From assembly GCA_020718905.1 (NCBI GenBank), contig DYRD01000018.1, positions 1 through 39,003 on the forward strand: a stretch of DNA of 39,003 bases. The letters run 5' to 3'. The notes beneath the pieces were generated by a model. That model had not been told where the DNA came from. It saw only the letters and a program-made list of their open reading frames with translations, and did not search any database. Below are positions 8,899 to 18,741 of the stretch, piece after piece; position 1 is the stretch's first letter; every line of letters starts with the position of its first letter. The position numbers were made by a program, and so were the translations under genes. The DNA comes from Syntrophus aciditrophicus. Lineage in GTDB: Bacteria > Desulfobacterota > Syntrophia > Syntrophales > UBA8958.

Positions 8899-11046
8899 AT
8901 GCTTCGTATTACCGACATACTTGATAAAGTCCAAACCTATCTCCCCCCGGAAGACCAGGAGATGATCGAGAAGGCCTATATCTTTTCCGCCTCCGTCCAT
9001 CAGGGGCAACTGCGGCTATCCGGGGAACCCTACCTGACCCATCCCATGGAAGTCGCCGGTATGCTTGCGGACATGAAACTGGATGCCGCGACCATAATTA
9101 CCGGCCTCCTCCACGATACGGTGGAAGACACCCTTACCACCACCGCCCAGATCGAAGCGGCATTCGGTAAAGACGTGGCGTTTCTGGTCGATGGTCTTAC
9201 GAAGATCAGCAAGATTACCTTGGGATCACAGGAGGAGCGCCAGGCGGAGAACTTCCGGAAGATGATTCTTGCCATGTCTGCCGATCTCAGGATCCTTGTT
9301 GTCCGCCTTGCCGATCGTATCCACAACATGCGGACCCTTAATTATCAGCCTCCCGACAAACAGAAGTATATTGCCACGGAGACCCTTGATCTTTACGCCC
9401 CCCTGGCCAACCGTCTCGGTATCAACTGGATGAAAGTTGCCCTCGAGGATCTTTCTTTCCGCTATCTCGAAAGTGACGCCTATAGCGAACTCTCCCGACG
9501 GATTGAAAAAAGGCAGGAACAACGGGATCAGTATACGGAAGAGGTCAAAGGGGTTATTGCCCGAGAGATTGCGAAATACGGGCTCAAAGGCGAAGTGGAA
9601 GGAAGGGCGAAGCATTTTTACAGCATTTACATGAAAATGCAGAACCAGCGTATCGATTTTGATGAGGTTTACGATCTCATCGCTTTCAGGATTATCCTGG
9701 ACACGGACAAGGATCGGGATTGCTACGAGGCCCTGAGCATCGTCCATGCCCTCTGGAAACCCGTTCCGGGTCGTTTCAAGGACCGTATCGCCATGCCCAA
9801 GGCAAATGGCTACCGGTCGCTCCATACCACCGTTATCGGCCCTTATGGCGAGCGGGTCGAGATTCAGATCCGGACGCGGGAAATGCATGAATGGGCGGAA
9901 GAGGGGATTGCCGCCCATTGGCGTTATAAGGAAAAGCGGGCGGACCTGGGTACGGAAGATCAGCAGATCATGAAACTCCGGGAGCTTCTCGATGTTCAGC
10001 AGGAAGCCGAGAATCCGCGGGAGTTTATGGCCAATCTGAAACTGGCCCTTTTCCCTGACGAAGCTTACGTTTTTACGCCGAATGGCGATGTCCAGGCCTT
10101 TCCGAAAGGGGCAACGCCCCTCGATTTTGCCTACAGCATCCATACGGATGTGGGACATCAATGTATCGGGGCCAAAGTCAACCGCAATATCGTGCCCTTG
10201 AAATATGAACTCCAGAATGGGGATACCGTTGAGATCATCACTCAGGCCGGACATCACCCCGGGAAGGACTGGCTGAAATGGGCGGTGACCTCCCGGGCCC
10301 GCTCCAAGATCAAAAGCTGGATCAAGACGGAGGAAAGAAAACGGAGCATCGAGATCGGACGGGAGATCCTGGATAGGGAATTTAAAAAGCATAGCCTCAA
10401 GCTTTCACAATTGCTGAAGTCGGAAGATCTAAAGAAGCTCTATGAGGAGCATAATGTCAATACTCCCGACGATGTGATGGCTCTCGTAGGCTACGGCAGG
10501 CTTTCGGCAAAGCATATCGTCAACCGTTTCCTTCCCGAGACGGCCGCCAAGGTGGAAGAAGCACCCGTCGAGAAGGCAAGGAAAAAAACAAAAGGCACGG
10601 CGAACCTCGGAATCTCCCTTACGGGGATTGAGGATGTCCTCGTCAAATTTGCCCGTTGCTGCGATCCCATCCCCGGAGATGAGATCGTCGGGTATATCTC
10701 CCGGGGTCGCGGGATAACGATCCATACCGCCCGGTGTGCGAATATTCGGGACCTGGACCCGGAAAGGGTCATTGAGGTATCATGGAATATAAAGGACAAG
10801 CAGACCTATGCCGTCGATATGCGCGTCGTCTGTCAAGATAGGAAAGGGGTCATCGCGGAAGTGAGTTCCGTAATCTCCTTAATGGATATCAACATCAGCC
10901 GTGCAGAAGTGGAAACTACTCCCGAATTGCAGGCGATTTGCAACTTCCGGATCGATGTCCATGACCTGAAACAATTCAACCAGGTAGTTGCCGCCGTAAA
11001 AAAGCTGAAATGCGTCGTTTCCATCGAGCGCCCGAAGAAAACGTGA
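8899..11046 (+). CDS. relA/spoT: Bifunctional (p)ppGpp synthetase/hydrolase (RelA/SpoT family)
   Basis: HD domain (YLTHPMEVAGMLADM, LLHDTVEDT), synthetase (MPKANGYRSLHTTV), TGS and ACT regions. Confidence 0.95.
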   Translation: MLRITDILDKVQTYLPPEDQEMIEKAYIFSASVHQGQLRLSGEPYLTHPMEVAGMLADMKLDAATIITGLLHDTVEDTLTTTAQIEAAFGKDVAFLVDGLTKISKITLGSQEERQAENFRKMILAMSADLRILVVRLADRIHNMRTLNYQPPDKQKYIATETLDLYAPLANRLGINWMKVALEDLSFRYLESDAYSELSRRIEKRQEQRDQYTEEVKGVIAREIAKYGLKGEVEGRAKHFYSIYMKMQNQRIDFDEVYDLIAFRIILDTDKDRDCYEALSIVHALWKPVPGRFKDRIAMPKANGYRSLHTTVIGPYGERVEIQIRTREMHEWAEEGIAAHWRYKEKRADLGTEDQQIMKLRELLDVQQEAENPREFMANLKLALFPDEAYVFTPNGDVQAFPKGATPLDFAYSIHTDVGHQCIGAKVNRNIVPLKYELQNGDTVEIITQAGHHPGKDWLKWAVTSRARSKIKSWIKTEERKRSIEIGREILDREFKKHSLKLSQLLKSEDLKKLYEEHNVNTPDDVMALVGYGRLSAKHIVNRFLPETAAKVEEAPVEKARKKTKGTANLGISLTGIEDVLVKFARCCDPIPGDEIVGYISRGRGITIHTARCANIRDLDPERVIEVSWNIKDKQTYAVDMRVVCQDRKGVIAEVSSVISLMDINISRAEVETTPELQAICNFRIDVHDLKQFNQVVAAVKKLKCVVSIERPKKT

Positions 11047-11114
11047 TGGTGTGTTCCATATTGACAGGCAGGGGTATTATGCAGTATGTAGCGCCCACAT
11101 TAAAGGTAGGGAAA

Positions 11115-11810
11115 ATGAAAAGAATTAAGATAATCAGTATTTGTGCGATACTTGTTATTCTGGGAGGCTGGTGCTTCACCGGACAAGCGTCGGCTCAACA
11201 GGGGCGCGTCAATAAGGCAATCATTATCGATGCCGGACATGGCGGACCAGACCTTGGGGTAAAGGTAGCAGATACGGCATATGAAAAGGATCTAAATTTG
11301 CGTATCGCCTTGGCCCTGCAAAAAGAATTGACCCGTGCCGGTTATCAGCAGGTCATGCTCACCCGTTCCGCCGACAAAGAAATGTCCCTGAAGGAACGCA
11401 TCCAACTGATCAAAAACAATGATCCGCTCCTGGTGATCAGCATTCATATCAATGGGGGTTTTGGAAACAAATCAAAAGGCTACGAAATCTATTTCCCCGG
11501 CTTCGGAACGGCAAAAGAAGCGCATAGCGAGACATCTGCCATCATCAAGGATATGACGAAAAACAAGCACCTCAATGATTCTGTACGATTGGCCCAGTAT
11601 ATACAGAAGCATCTGGATGGCGTTTTCTCCAAAGAAAACAGAGGTCTCAGGGAGGCGCCGATTCCCTTGATGGAAGGAATCAATGTGCCGGCGGTGGTTA
11701 TTGAAATCGGTTTCCTGACCAATAAGGAAAACAGAAAGAAAGTTACCGACGGTAAGGTTCAGCAGGAGATTGCCAAGGCCATCAGCCGCGGTGTCAAAGA
11801 AAGTCTGTAG
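11115..11810 (+). CDS. Exported N-acetylmuramoyl-L-alanine amidase (amidase_3)
   Basis: Signal-like N-terminus from the ATG at 11115, then IIIDAGHGGPDLGV, ISIHINGG and VVIEIGFLTNKEN. Confidence 0.9.
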   Translation: MKRIKIISICAILVILGGWCFTGQASAQQGRVNKAIIIDAGHGGPDLGVKVADTAYEKDLNLRIALALQKELTRAGYQQVMLTRSADKEMSLKERIQLIKNNDPLLVISIHINGGFGNKSKGYEIYFPGFGTAKEAHSETSAIIKDMTKNKHLNDSVRLAQYIQKHLDGVFSKENRGLREAPIPLMEGINVPAVVIEIGFLTNKENRKKVTDGKVQQEIAKAISRGVKESL

Positions 11811-11817
11811 GCCGAGG

Positions 11818-12426
11818 ATGCTGACAACCATAGTAATTGCATCAAAGAATAAAGGGAAGATCGAAGAGATCAAGGATATACTGACCGATCTTCCGCTTGA
11901 GATTCTCTCCTTGAATCATTATCCAAGCGCTCCCGACGTAGAGGAAAACGGCGGGACCTTTCTTGAGAACGCCCTGCTGAAAGGGCAAGCCATTTCCGAC
12001 TTTACCGGTATGCCCGTGCTGGCCGACGATTCGGGATTGGAAGTGGACTATCTCGGGGGGGAGCCGGGGATCCTTTCCGCGCGCTATGCCGGCGCGGACG
12101 CGACCGATGAGGAAAACAACCAAAAGCTCCTCATGGCCCTGAAGGATGTTCCCGACCCGCAGCGAGGGGCCACCTTTCGTTGTGCCCTGGTCCTGTATTT
12201 GCCGCACGGCGAGTACCAGGCTTTTGAGGGGCGTTGGCGCGGGCGGATCGGGGATGAGTTTCGCGGTGGTTACGGGTTTGGCTATGACCCCCTTTTCTAT
12301 TTGCCGGATGAGGGAAAGACCGTGGCGGAGATAACGGCGGTGGAAAAAAATAAACTTAGCCATCGTTCGCAGGCGGTTCAAGAATTGAAAAAGTACTTGC
12401 AAGGCAAGTTTTTACTGAAAAACTAA
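11818..12426 (+). CDS. rdgB: XTP/dITP diphosphatase (RdgB/HAM1 family)
   Basis: [41 protein letters not shown] and [13 protein letters not shown]; internal start ATG 11818. Confidence 0.95.
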   Translation: MLTTIVIASKNKGKIEEIKDILTDLPLEILSLNHYPSAPDVEENGGTFLENALLKGQAISDFTGMPVLADDSGLEVDYLGGEPGILSARYAGADATDEENNQKLLMALKDVPDPQRGATFRCALVLYLPHGEYQAFEGRWRGRIGDEFRGGYGFGYDPLFYLPDEGKTVAEITAVEKNKLSHRSQAVQELKKYLQGKFLLKN

Positions 12427-12433
12427 CGGATAA

Positions 12434-12510
12434 CGGGGCGTAGCGCAGCCTGGTAGCGCGCCTGCTTTGGGAGCAGGATGTCGCAGGTTCAAATCCTGCC
12501 GCCCCGACCA
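12434..12510 (+). tRNA. tRNA-Pro(TGG)
   Basis: CGGGGCG/CGCCCCG acceptor stem, anticodon loop TTTGGGA, T-loop GGTTCAAATCC, encoded CCA. Confidence 0.95.
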
Positions 12511-12548
12511 TACATATGGTATAGCTAAGCAAAAAAGGAGTACAAATT

Positions 12549-13340
12549 ATGACCGAAATTAAAGAAGGAACCATCAGCCGTGAAATTCGGGGCCATGTAT
12601 TTTTGATCGGCGTGCACCGATCTTCCAAGATGAACGCCTTTACCTGGGACATGCTTATCGATCTTTCCAAGGCCTTTGGCGAGTACGATGGGAATGCGAA
12701 TTTGCGCTGTGCCGTTGTTTTTGCTGCGGGCAATCATTTTACCGCCGGCCTGGATCTGGGGGATGTGGCCCCTCATGTAGCCAAAGGGGAACCTTTCATT
12801 AAGGAAGGGGAAATCGATCCTTTTGCCGTTCACGGCCGCATGCTTGCCAAGCCGCTGATCATGGCCGTTCAAGGCCGCTGCTATACCCTCGGAACGGAAC
12901 TTTCCCTCGCTGCCGATATCGTGGTTGCCGCAGCGGATACGCGCTTTGCCCAGTTGGAAGTGAAGCGGGGCATTTTCCCCTTCGGCGGAGCAACGATCCG
13001 CATGGCCAAGACGGCCGGTTGGGGAAACGCCATGCGTTATCTTCTCACCGGAGATGAGTTCCCCGTCGAAGACGCCTACCGCTTTGGTCTGGTGCAGGAA
13101 ATCACGGAACCGGGCAAACAGCTCGAGGAGGCATTGAAAATCGCGGAAAAGATCGCCGCCCAGGCGCCCCTCGCTGTCCAGGCGACGCTGTCCCTGGCTA
13201 AAACGGCAACATATGATGGCTTCGCAGCCGGGGTTCGGGAGATCATGCCGAAACTTCTGAAAGTGATGCAATCGGAAGACGCCGCCGAAGGGGTGATGTC
13301 CCTCATCGAGCGCCGCCAGGCGATCTTCAAGGGAAGATAA
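12549..13340 (+). CDS. Enoyl-CoA hydratase/isomerase (crotonase) family protein
   Basis: HRSSKMNAFTWDM, AAGNHFTAGLDL and GRCYTLGTELSLAADIVVAA match the crotonase fold. Confidence 0.9.
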   Translation: MTEIKEGTISREIRGHVFLIGVHRSSKMNAFTWDMLIDLSKAFGEYDGNANLRCAVVFAAGNHFTAGLDLGDVAPHVAKGEPFIKEGEIDPFAVHGRMLAKPLIMAVQGRCYTLGTELSLAADIVVAAADTRFAQLEVKRGIFPFGGATIRMAKTAGWGNAMRYLLTGDEFPVEDAYRFGLVQEITEPGKQLEEALKIAEKIAAQAPLAVQATLSLAKTATYDGFAAGVREIMPKLLKVMQSEDAAEGVMSLIERRQAIFKGR

Positions 13341-13724
13341 GCAGTTACCCAATAACTGCATAATAACCTATTCCCATCCTTGAAAAGACATTGGCCCTGA
13401 CCTTTGACGAGGGTCGCCAATTAGTCGCCGCTGCCCGTGATTTAAGATAAACAATTTTTGTCGGTCATATCTTTCCTTACCACCGGGGGGTTGTCAAACT
13501 TGCGGAGGTGATTGCAGACGGAAAGATCGGCTGCCTTCAATATATATATTTCCGCCGCCTGAGCCTCGGCAAGATACGCCGGGAAGAAAACATCCTCTGG
13601 TTCTTTGCTCCTCATGATATATCCCTGATTCTCAGTATCGTCGGCGCAGATCAAAGACAGATATATCTCATATGGGGGGAACGCTCTATCGGAAAGGATT
13701 GCGCGACCGCTATCAGGGAGATGT

Positions 13725-15047
13725 CTACCCGACCCCGTTCTTCGCTGCCCAGTCAGCAAGATCGGCGAGTGACCGTTGTGCATACGCTTTTCCCCGCTCT
13801 TTTTTTCTGATTTTTATCTCTAAGGGTTGAAAAATGCCGTGATTGATGTTCATAGGCTGGAAGTCCTTTCTCCCGGGCGTAGTGATGAGGCGGATCAGGG
13901 CCCCCAGGGCCGTTGTGTCCGGCGGCGGCGACAGTTCCTTATTCTCAAGCAGGTGCGAGCTGGCTAGTCCGGAATAAAGCCCCATTGCGGCTGATTCAAC
14001 ATAACCTTCCACTCCCGTTAGCTGACCTGCGAAAAATATCGTTGGGCGAGAACGGAGTTGCAGGCGTTCATTGAGCAGGGTAGGGGAATGGATGAACGTG
14101 TTGCGGTGAATACTTCCATAGCGGGCAAATTCCGCCTTTTCCAAACCGGGTATCATTCTGAAGACGCGGCGCTGTTCCGGCCAGGCTAATTTTGTCTGGA
14201 AACCGACCATATTGAGGAGAGTTCCGGCCTGGTTCTCCTTACGCAACTGGACTACGGCATGGGGCTGCCGGCCCGTATGGGGGTCAGTCAGGCCGACAGG
14301 TTTCATCGGGCCGAAAAGCAGGGTTAGCTCGCCGCGCTCAGCCAGGATTTCGATGGGAAGACATCCTTCGAAATAGCGAGGTTTTTCGAAGTCCCAGAGG
14401 GGAACCTTCTCGGCGTTCAGCACGGCCTCCCGGAAGGAGCTATAGGTTGGCTCGTCAAGGGGACAATTGAGGTAATCCCCATCTCCGTCCTGATAACGCG
14501 AGGCCCAGAAAATTTTGGTGCCGTCTAGGGAATCGGCGGTTACTATCGGCGAGATGGCGTCGTAAAAGTAGAGGTAGTCCGTACCGGTAAGACCCTGGAT
14601 CTCTCTTGCCAAGGCGTCGGAGGTGAGGGGGCCTGTGGCGATTACTGTGAGGCCGGACCGGGGGATTTCCACACCTTCCTGATGGACAAGCCGGAAGGAA
14701 GGGCCAAAGTTCAATAGCTTTCCTTGGATGTATTCCGAAAACCGGTGGCGGTCCACAGCGAGGGATTTTCCCGCCGGCACGGCGGTTTTGTCCGCCCCTT
14801 CCATAAAGAGGGATCCAAGCAGGCGCAGCTCTGCTTTCAGGAGACCGACGGCGCTTTCCACCGCGTTTGAGCGCAGGGAATTGCTGCAGACCAGTTCGGA
14901 AAGGAGGGGCGAGGTGTGGGCCGGGGAAAAACGTCCCGGTTTCATTTCCAGCATGGTCAGCCGGCAACCCCGGTTCAGCAACTGCCAGGCGGCTTCGCAA
15001 CCGGCAAGCCCGCCGCCGATGATGATTACCTCTTCGTCAACCGTCAT
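13725..15047 (-). CDS. trmFO: Methylenetetrahydrofolate-tRNA-(uracil-5-)-methyltransferase TrmFO
   Basis: VIIIGGGLAGCEAAWQLLNRG, LVCSNSLRSNAVESAVGLLK and FAGQLTGVEGYVESAAMGL. Confidence 0.95.
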   Translation of the reverse strand: MTVDEEVIIIGGGLAGCEAAWQLLNRGCRLTMLEMKPGRFSPAHTSPLLSELVCSNSLRSNAVESAVGLLKAELRLLGSLFMEGADKTAVPAGKSLAVDRHRFSEYIQGKLLNFGPSFRLVHQEGVEIPRSGLTVIATGPLTSDALAREIQGLTGTDYLYFYDAISPIVTADSLDGTKIFWASRYQDGDGDYLNCPLDEPTYSSFREAVLNAEKVPLWDFEKPRYFEGCLPIEILAERGELTLLFGPMKPVGLTDPHTGRQPHAVVQLRKENQAGTLLNMVGFQTKLAWPEQRRVFRMIPGLEKAEFARYGSIHRNTFIHSPTLLNERLQLRSRPTIFFAGQLTGVEGYVESAAMGLYSGLASSHLLENKELSPPPDTTALGALIRLITTPGRKDFQPMNINHGIFQPLEIKIRKKERGKAYAQRSLADLADWAAKNGVG

Positions 15048-17454
15048 TGTTTGTCAAGTCGGCCTGATAACGGCAGTCCTTGCGGAGGCACTGTTTTACA
15101 TCCCCGGCTTTTGTTCGTTTTTCTACGAGCAAGGGAGCACCGCACTGGGGGCAGGGCTCAGGCAGAGGACGGTACCACATGGCAAATTTGCAGGACGGGT
15201 ATTTAGTACACCCGAAGAATGTTTTGCCTGTTTTTGCACGCCTTTCGGAGAGAAATCCGTCACAGCACGCTTCGGGACAGGGGATGCCAAGGTGAACATT
15301 AAGGATGGCCTTACATTCCGGATAACCGGTGCAACCGAGAAACTTGCCGAAACGTCCCTCTTTGTAGGCCATGGGTTTCCCGCATTTTTCGCAGAGGGTG
15401 TCGGTGACAATCACCTCCGCTTTTGGACGATCGCTCCCATCGCCCGCAGTAATTTTTAACGTGTTCTTACACTCCGGATAACCGGAGCAGGCCATGAACT
15501 TGCCGAATCTTCCCTGCTTTAGGACCATGGTCTTGCCGCATTTTTCACAGGTGAGGTCAGGGGCAGCCTTTTCCTCCGCCGTACCCTGACCATTGCCTTC
15601 TTCGGGGAGATTCATCGTGTTTTTACAGGCCGGATAATTGGTGCAGGCGATAAAACGGCCATTCTTTCCCCATTTAATGGCCATGGGGTTACCGCATTTC
15701 TCACAGATGATGTCCGTAGGAATACCCATGCCTTTGAGGCTCTTCATGTTTCCTGCCGCCGCTTTGAGTTCCCTGGAAAAATCAGCGTAGAAGTCGTTAA
15801 GGATATCAATGCGGTTGTTTTTTCCTTCTTCGATAAGATCGAGACGGCTTTCCAGAGAGGCAGTGAAGGTTACATCGAGAATCTTGGGAAAGTTTTCCAC
15901 CAGTAAGTCCGTGACTAACATTCCCAGATCGGTGGGGCGGAACTTCCCTTTTTCCATGAGAACGTATTCCCGATCCTGTATAGTGCTGAGAATAGTTGCG
16001 TAGGTGCTTGGCCGGCCGATGCCTTTTTCTTCTAGTTCCCGGACGAGAGAGGCCTCGGAAAATCTTGGGGGCGGCTGGGTGAACTTCTGTTCCGGGATCA
16101 AGGACATAAGGTTTAAAATTTCACCCACCGACAGGTCGGGCATGATTTTCCCCAATTCATCGTCCGCATCGGCGCCGTTGTCCTCTTTTCCTTCCCGATA
16201 GACCTCCGTATAGCCGGAAAATTTCATGATGGAACCTTGGGCGCGGAAAAGATATGAACCGGCCGTGATTTCAATAATCGTCTGATCAAAGACAGCCGGG
16301 GACATCTGACTGGCAATAAAGCGGTTCCATATCAGTAGATACAGCTTGAATTGATCCGGGCTTAGATATTGCTTGATCTCCCCGGGACGGTGGAGCATCG
16401 AAGAAGGCCTGATGGCCTCATGGGCGTCCTGGGCGGAGGCGCTGTTCTTGAACAAACGCGGTTTGGGAGGGAGATATGAAGGATCATACGCATCCTGGAT
16501 ATATTTCCTTACTTCCTGCAGGGCCTCCTCAGAAATGCGCATGGAGTCCGTTCGCATGTAGGTGATAAGGCCCACGGATCCTTCGGCCCCTAAGTCGATG
16601 CCTTCATATAGCTGTTGCGCCACGCTCATCGTTTTCTTGGCGGAAAAGCGCAACCATCGGGAGGCCTCCTGCTGGAGCTTGCTTGTGGTAAAGGGCGGCA
16701 GGGGGGAACGCTTGACTTCCTTCTTGTCCACCTTGGCGACGACAAATGGCTGCTGCCCCAGCTCTTCAAGCACTTGGGCCGATTGTTCGCCATTGATGAT
16801 CTTTGCTTTTTTATTGTCTATTTTTGTCAGTTTGGCCTCGAAGGCCGGTGGCTTGTTGCCCTCCAAAGAGGCGGTCATCGTCCAGAATTCCTCGGAGATG
16901 AAACTGTTGATCTCTTTTTCCCGATCGCAGACGATCCGTACGGCGACGGATTGAACGCGTCCGGCGCTGAGTCCACGCCTGACCTTATCCCAGAGGAGGG
17001 GGCTGATCTTATAGCCGACCAGGCGGTCCAGGATCCGGCGCGTCTGCTGGGCCTCGTATTTCGGGAGGTTGAGTGCGAGAGGATTCCTGATCGCCTCGAG
17101 GACGGTATTTTTGGTAAGGTCGTTGAAAAGGGCGCGATGAACTAGCTTGTTCTTGCCGTTGATCTCCTGGGCAACATGCCAGGCAATCGCTTCTCCTTCC
17201 CGGTCCGGGTCGGGGGCCAGATAAATATGCTCGGCTTTTTGAGCCGCTTTTTTTATTTCGGCCATGACTTTCTTCTTGCTGTCCATGAGATTGTAACTCG
17301 GTTCGAAGCCCTGCTCCACATCGATGCCGAGAGTACTCTTTGGCAGGTCCTTGACGTGACCCATAGTGGCCCGGACATCAAAATCGGCGCCGAGAAATTT
17401 TTTGATCGTTTTGACTTTGGTTGGCGACTCTACGATTATTAAAGAATGGGACAT
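15037..17454 (-). CDS. topA: DNA topoisomerase I with multiple C-terminal zinc ribbons
   Basis: SLIIVESPTKVKTIKKFLG, GLITYMRTDS, and repeated CEKCGKxM...CxxYPxC zinc fingers. Confidence 0.97.
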   Translation of the reverse strand: MSHSLIIVESPTKVKTIKKFLGADFDVRATMGHVKDLPKSTLGIDVEQGFEPSYNLMDSKKKVMAEIKKAAQKAEHIYLAPDPDREGEAIAWHVAQEINGKNKLVHRALFNDLTKNTVLEAIRNPLALNLPKYEAQQTRRILDRLVGYKISPLLWDKVRRGLSAGRVQSVAVRIVCDREKEINSFISEEFWTMTASLEGNKPPAFEAKLTKIDNKKAKIINGEQSAQVLEELGQQPFVVAKVDKKEVKRSPLPPFTTSKLQQEASRWLRFSAKKTMSVAQQLYEGIDLGAEGSVGLITYMRTDSMRISEEALQEVRKYIQDAYDPSYLPPKPRLFKNSASAQDAHEAIRPSSMLHRPGEIKQYLSPDQFKLYLLIWNRFIASQMSPAVFDQTIIEITAGSYLFRAQGSIMKFSGYTEVYREGKEDNGADADDELGKIMPDLSVGEILNLMSLIPEQKFTQPPPRFSEASLVRELEEKGIGRPSTYATILSTIQDREYVLMEKGKFRPTDLGMLVTDLLVENFPKILDVTFTASLESRLDLIEEGKNNRIDILNDFYADFSRELKAAAGNMKSLKGMGIPTDIICEKCGNPMAIKWGKNGRFIACTNYPACKNTMNLPEEGNGQGTAEEKAAPDLTCEKCGKTMVLKQGRFGKFMACSGYPECKNTLKITAGDGSDRPKAEVIVTDTLCEKCGKPMAYKEGRFGKFLGCTGYPECKAILNVHLGIPCPEACCDGFLSERRAKTGKTFFGCTKYPSCKFAMWYRPLPEPCPQCGAPLLVEKRTKAGDVKQCLRKDCRYQADLTNNDG

Positions 17455-17458
17455 TAAT

Positions 17459-18588
17459 TCACTCCTGAAGAATATAGGTTTTCCCCGGCGTTTGCCGGAT
17501 CAGGCCCCTGAGTTCGAGATGCAAAAGCAGGGAAAGGATATCCGAGGCTGACAGGCCGGTAGCGGCGATGATGTCATCAACGGGACGAGGTTGGGAAGAC
17601 AGGTTATTAATTACCAGTTCCTCTTGCTCGGTGAGGACTGCAGAACGGACATCGCGACGCCGCTCAGGTTCATCGGGAAGGGCGGCGCCGGGAACAGCTG
17701 ACAGGTCAGCTGGAGGGGCAGGAAAGGCCTTCATTAGGGCTAGCGACTCATCGGGAAAATTATGGGAGACGATTTCCGAAAGAATGTCATCGATATTTTC
17801 GACGAGTTTTGCCCCTTCCTTGATGAGACGATTCGTTCCCCGGGCGCCTGCCTCATCGATACTTCCGGGTACGGCAAATACCCCTCTTCCTTGAGCGGCG
17901 TCACCATGTTCCAGGGCTATTCTTGCCGTAATGAGAGAACCGCTTTTTTCGGTTGCCTCAACAACCACTACCCCAAGCGACATCCCGCTGATGATCCGGT
18001 TCCGGGCTGGAAAATTGGGAGCGTTCGGCCGCGTGGTAAATGAATATTCCGAAACGACAGCGCCGCTGCGGCTGATTTCATTAAAGAGGGACTCGTTTCC
18101 CGGAGGATAGATAACATCAAGCCCTGATCCGAGCACCGCCACGGTTCTTCCCTTGACGGACAATGCGCCCCGGTGTGCCGATGTGTCGATACCTCTGGCC
18201 ATACCGCTTACAATGGTGACGCCGCTCAGGGACAGGTCCCGACAGAGTCTTTCCGTTGTATATTTGCGCTGGCCTGTCGCGAGCCGACAACGGCTACGGA
18301 CATATCGAGGTCCCGTAGGTCGCCTTTCACATAGAGAAGAACGGGACAATCGTAAATGTGGAGTAGACGCTGCGGAAAGCGGTGGTCCTCACAGGTGATG
18401 ATGGCAACATTCAACTCCCGGGCCTTTTCAAGTTCCTCATTTATCGCCGCCCATTGTCTGAAATCCTTAGTTCCGAAGCTCTGGAGCAGATTCTTGATGC
18501 CCATGTTTCCCAGTCCGTCGACGAGCTTCAGGGCCAGCCAGTATTTGAGATTAGTACTTGTCTTTGTCATCATTTCAGCCGTTTTCAA
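17459..18588 (-). pseudogene. dprA: DNA processing protein DprA, frame broken near 18260
   Basis: The N-terminal part (18226-18588 frame, VAVVGSRQAS) and the remainder (GVTIVSGMARGIDTSAHRGAL..., C-terminal winged helix) lie in different minus-strand frames. Confidence 0.85.
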
Positions 18589-18741
18589 AAAAGTGGTGAA
18601 GGGTATATCTCATCCCGAGGGCTGTCAAGGAATTTAACAATGACGGCATGATTGATGGCTCTTTATCCTCAGAGGGACAAATATACATTGTCAGGGAAGT
18701 TGATTTCGGCTACATACTCGCCATTCATAATGGAAAGGTAA

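Noticed and set aside
9226-10392. 388-aa antisense ORF opposite relA/spoT
   Set aside because: Shadow ORF; the + strand gene is unambiguous and the antisense translation has no recognisable motif.
13508-13810. 100-aa + strand ORF and overlapping 113-aa - strand ORF between crotonase and trmFO
   Set aside because: Neither translation resembles a known family and both overlap the trmFO 3' end; left as unassigned intergenic sequence.
16615-17145. + strand ORF opposite topA, and similar ORFs at 7554-8402 (-) and 24471-25175 (-)
   Set aside because: Each mirrors a confident housekeeping gene and has no independent support.
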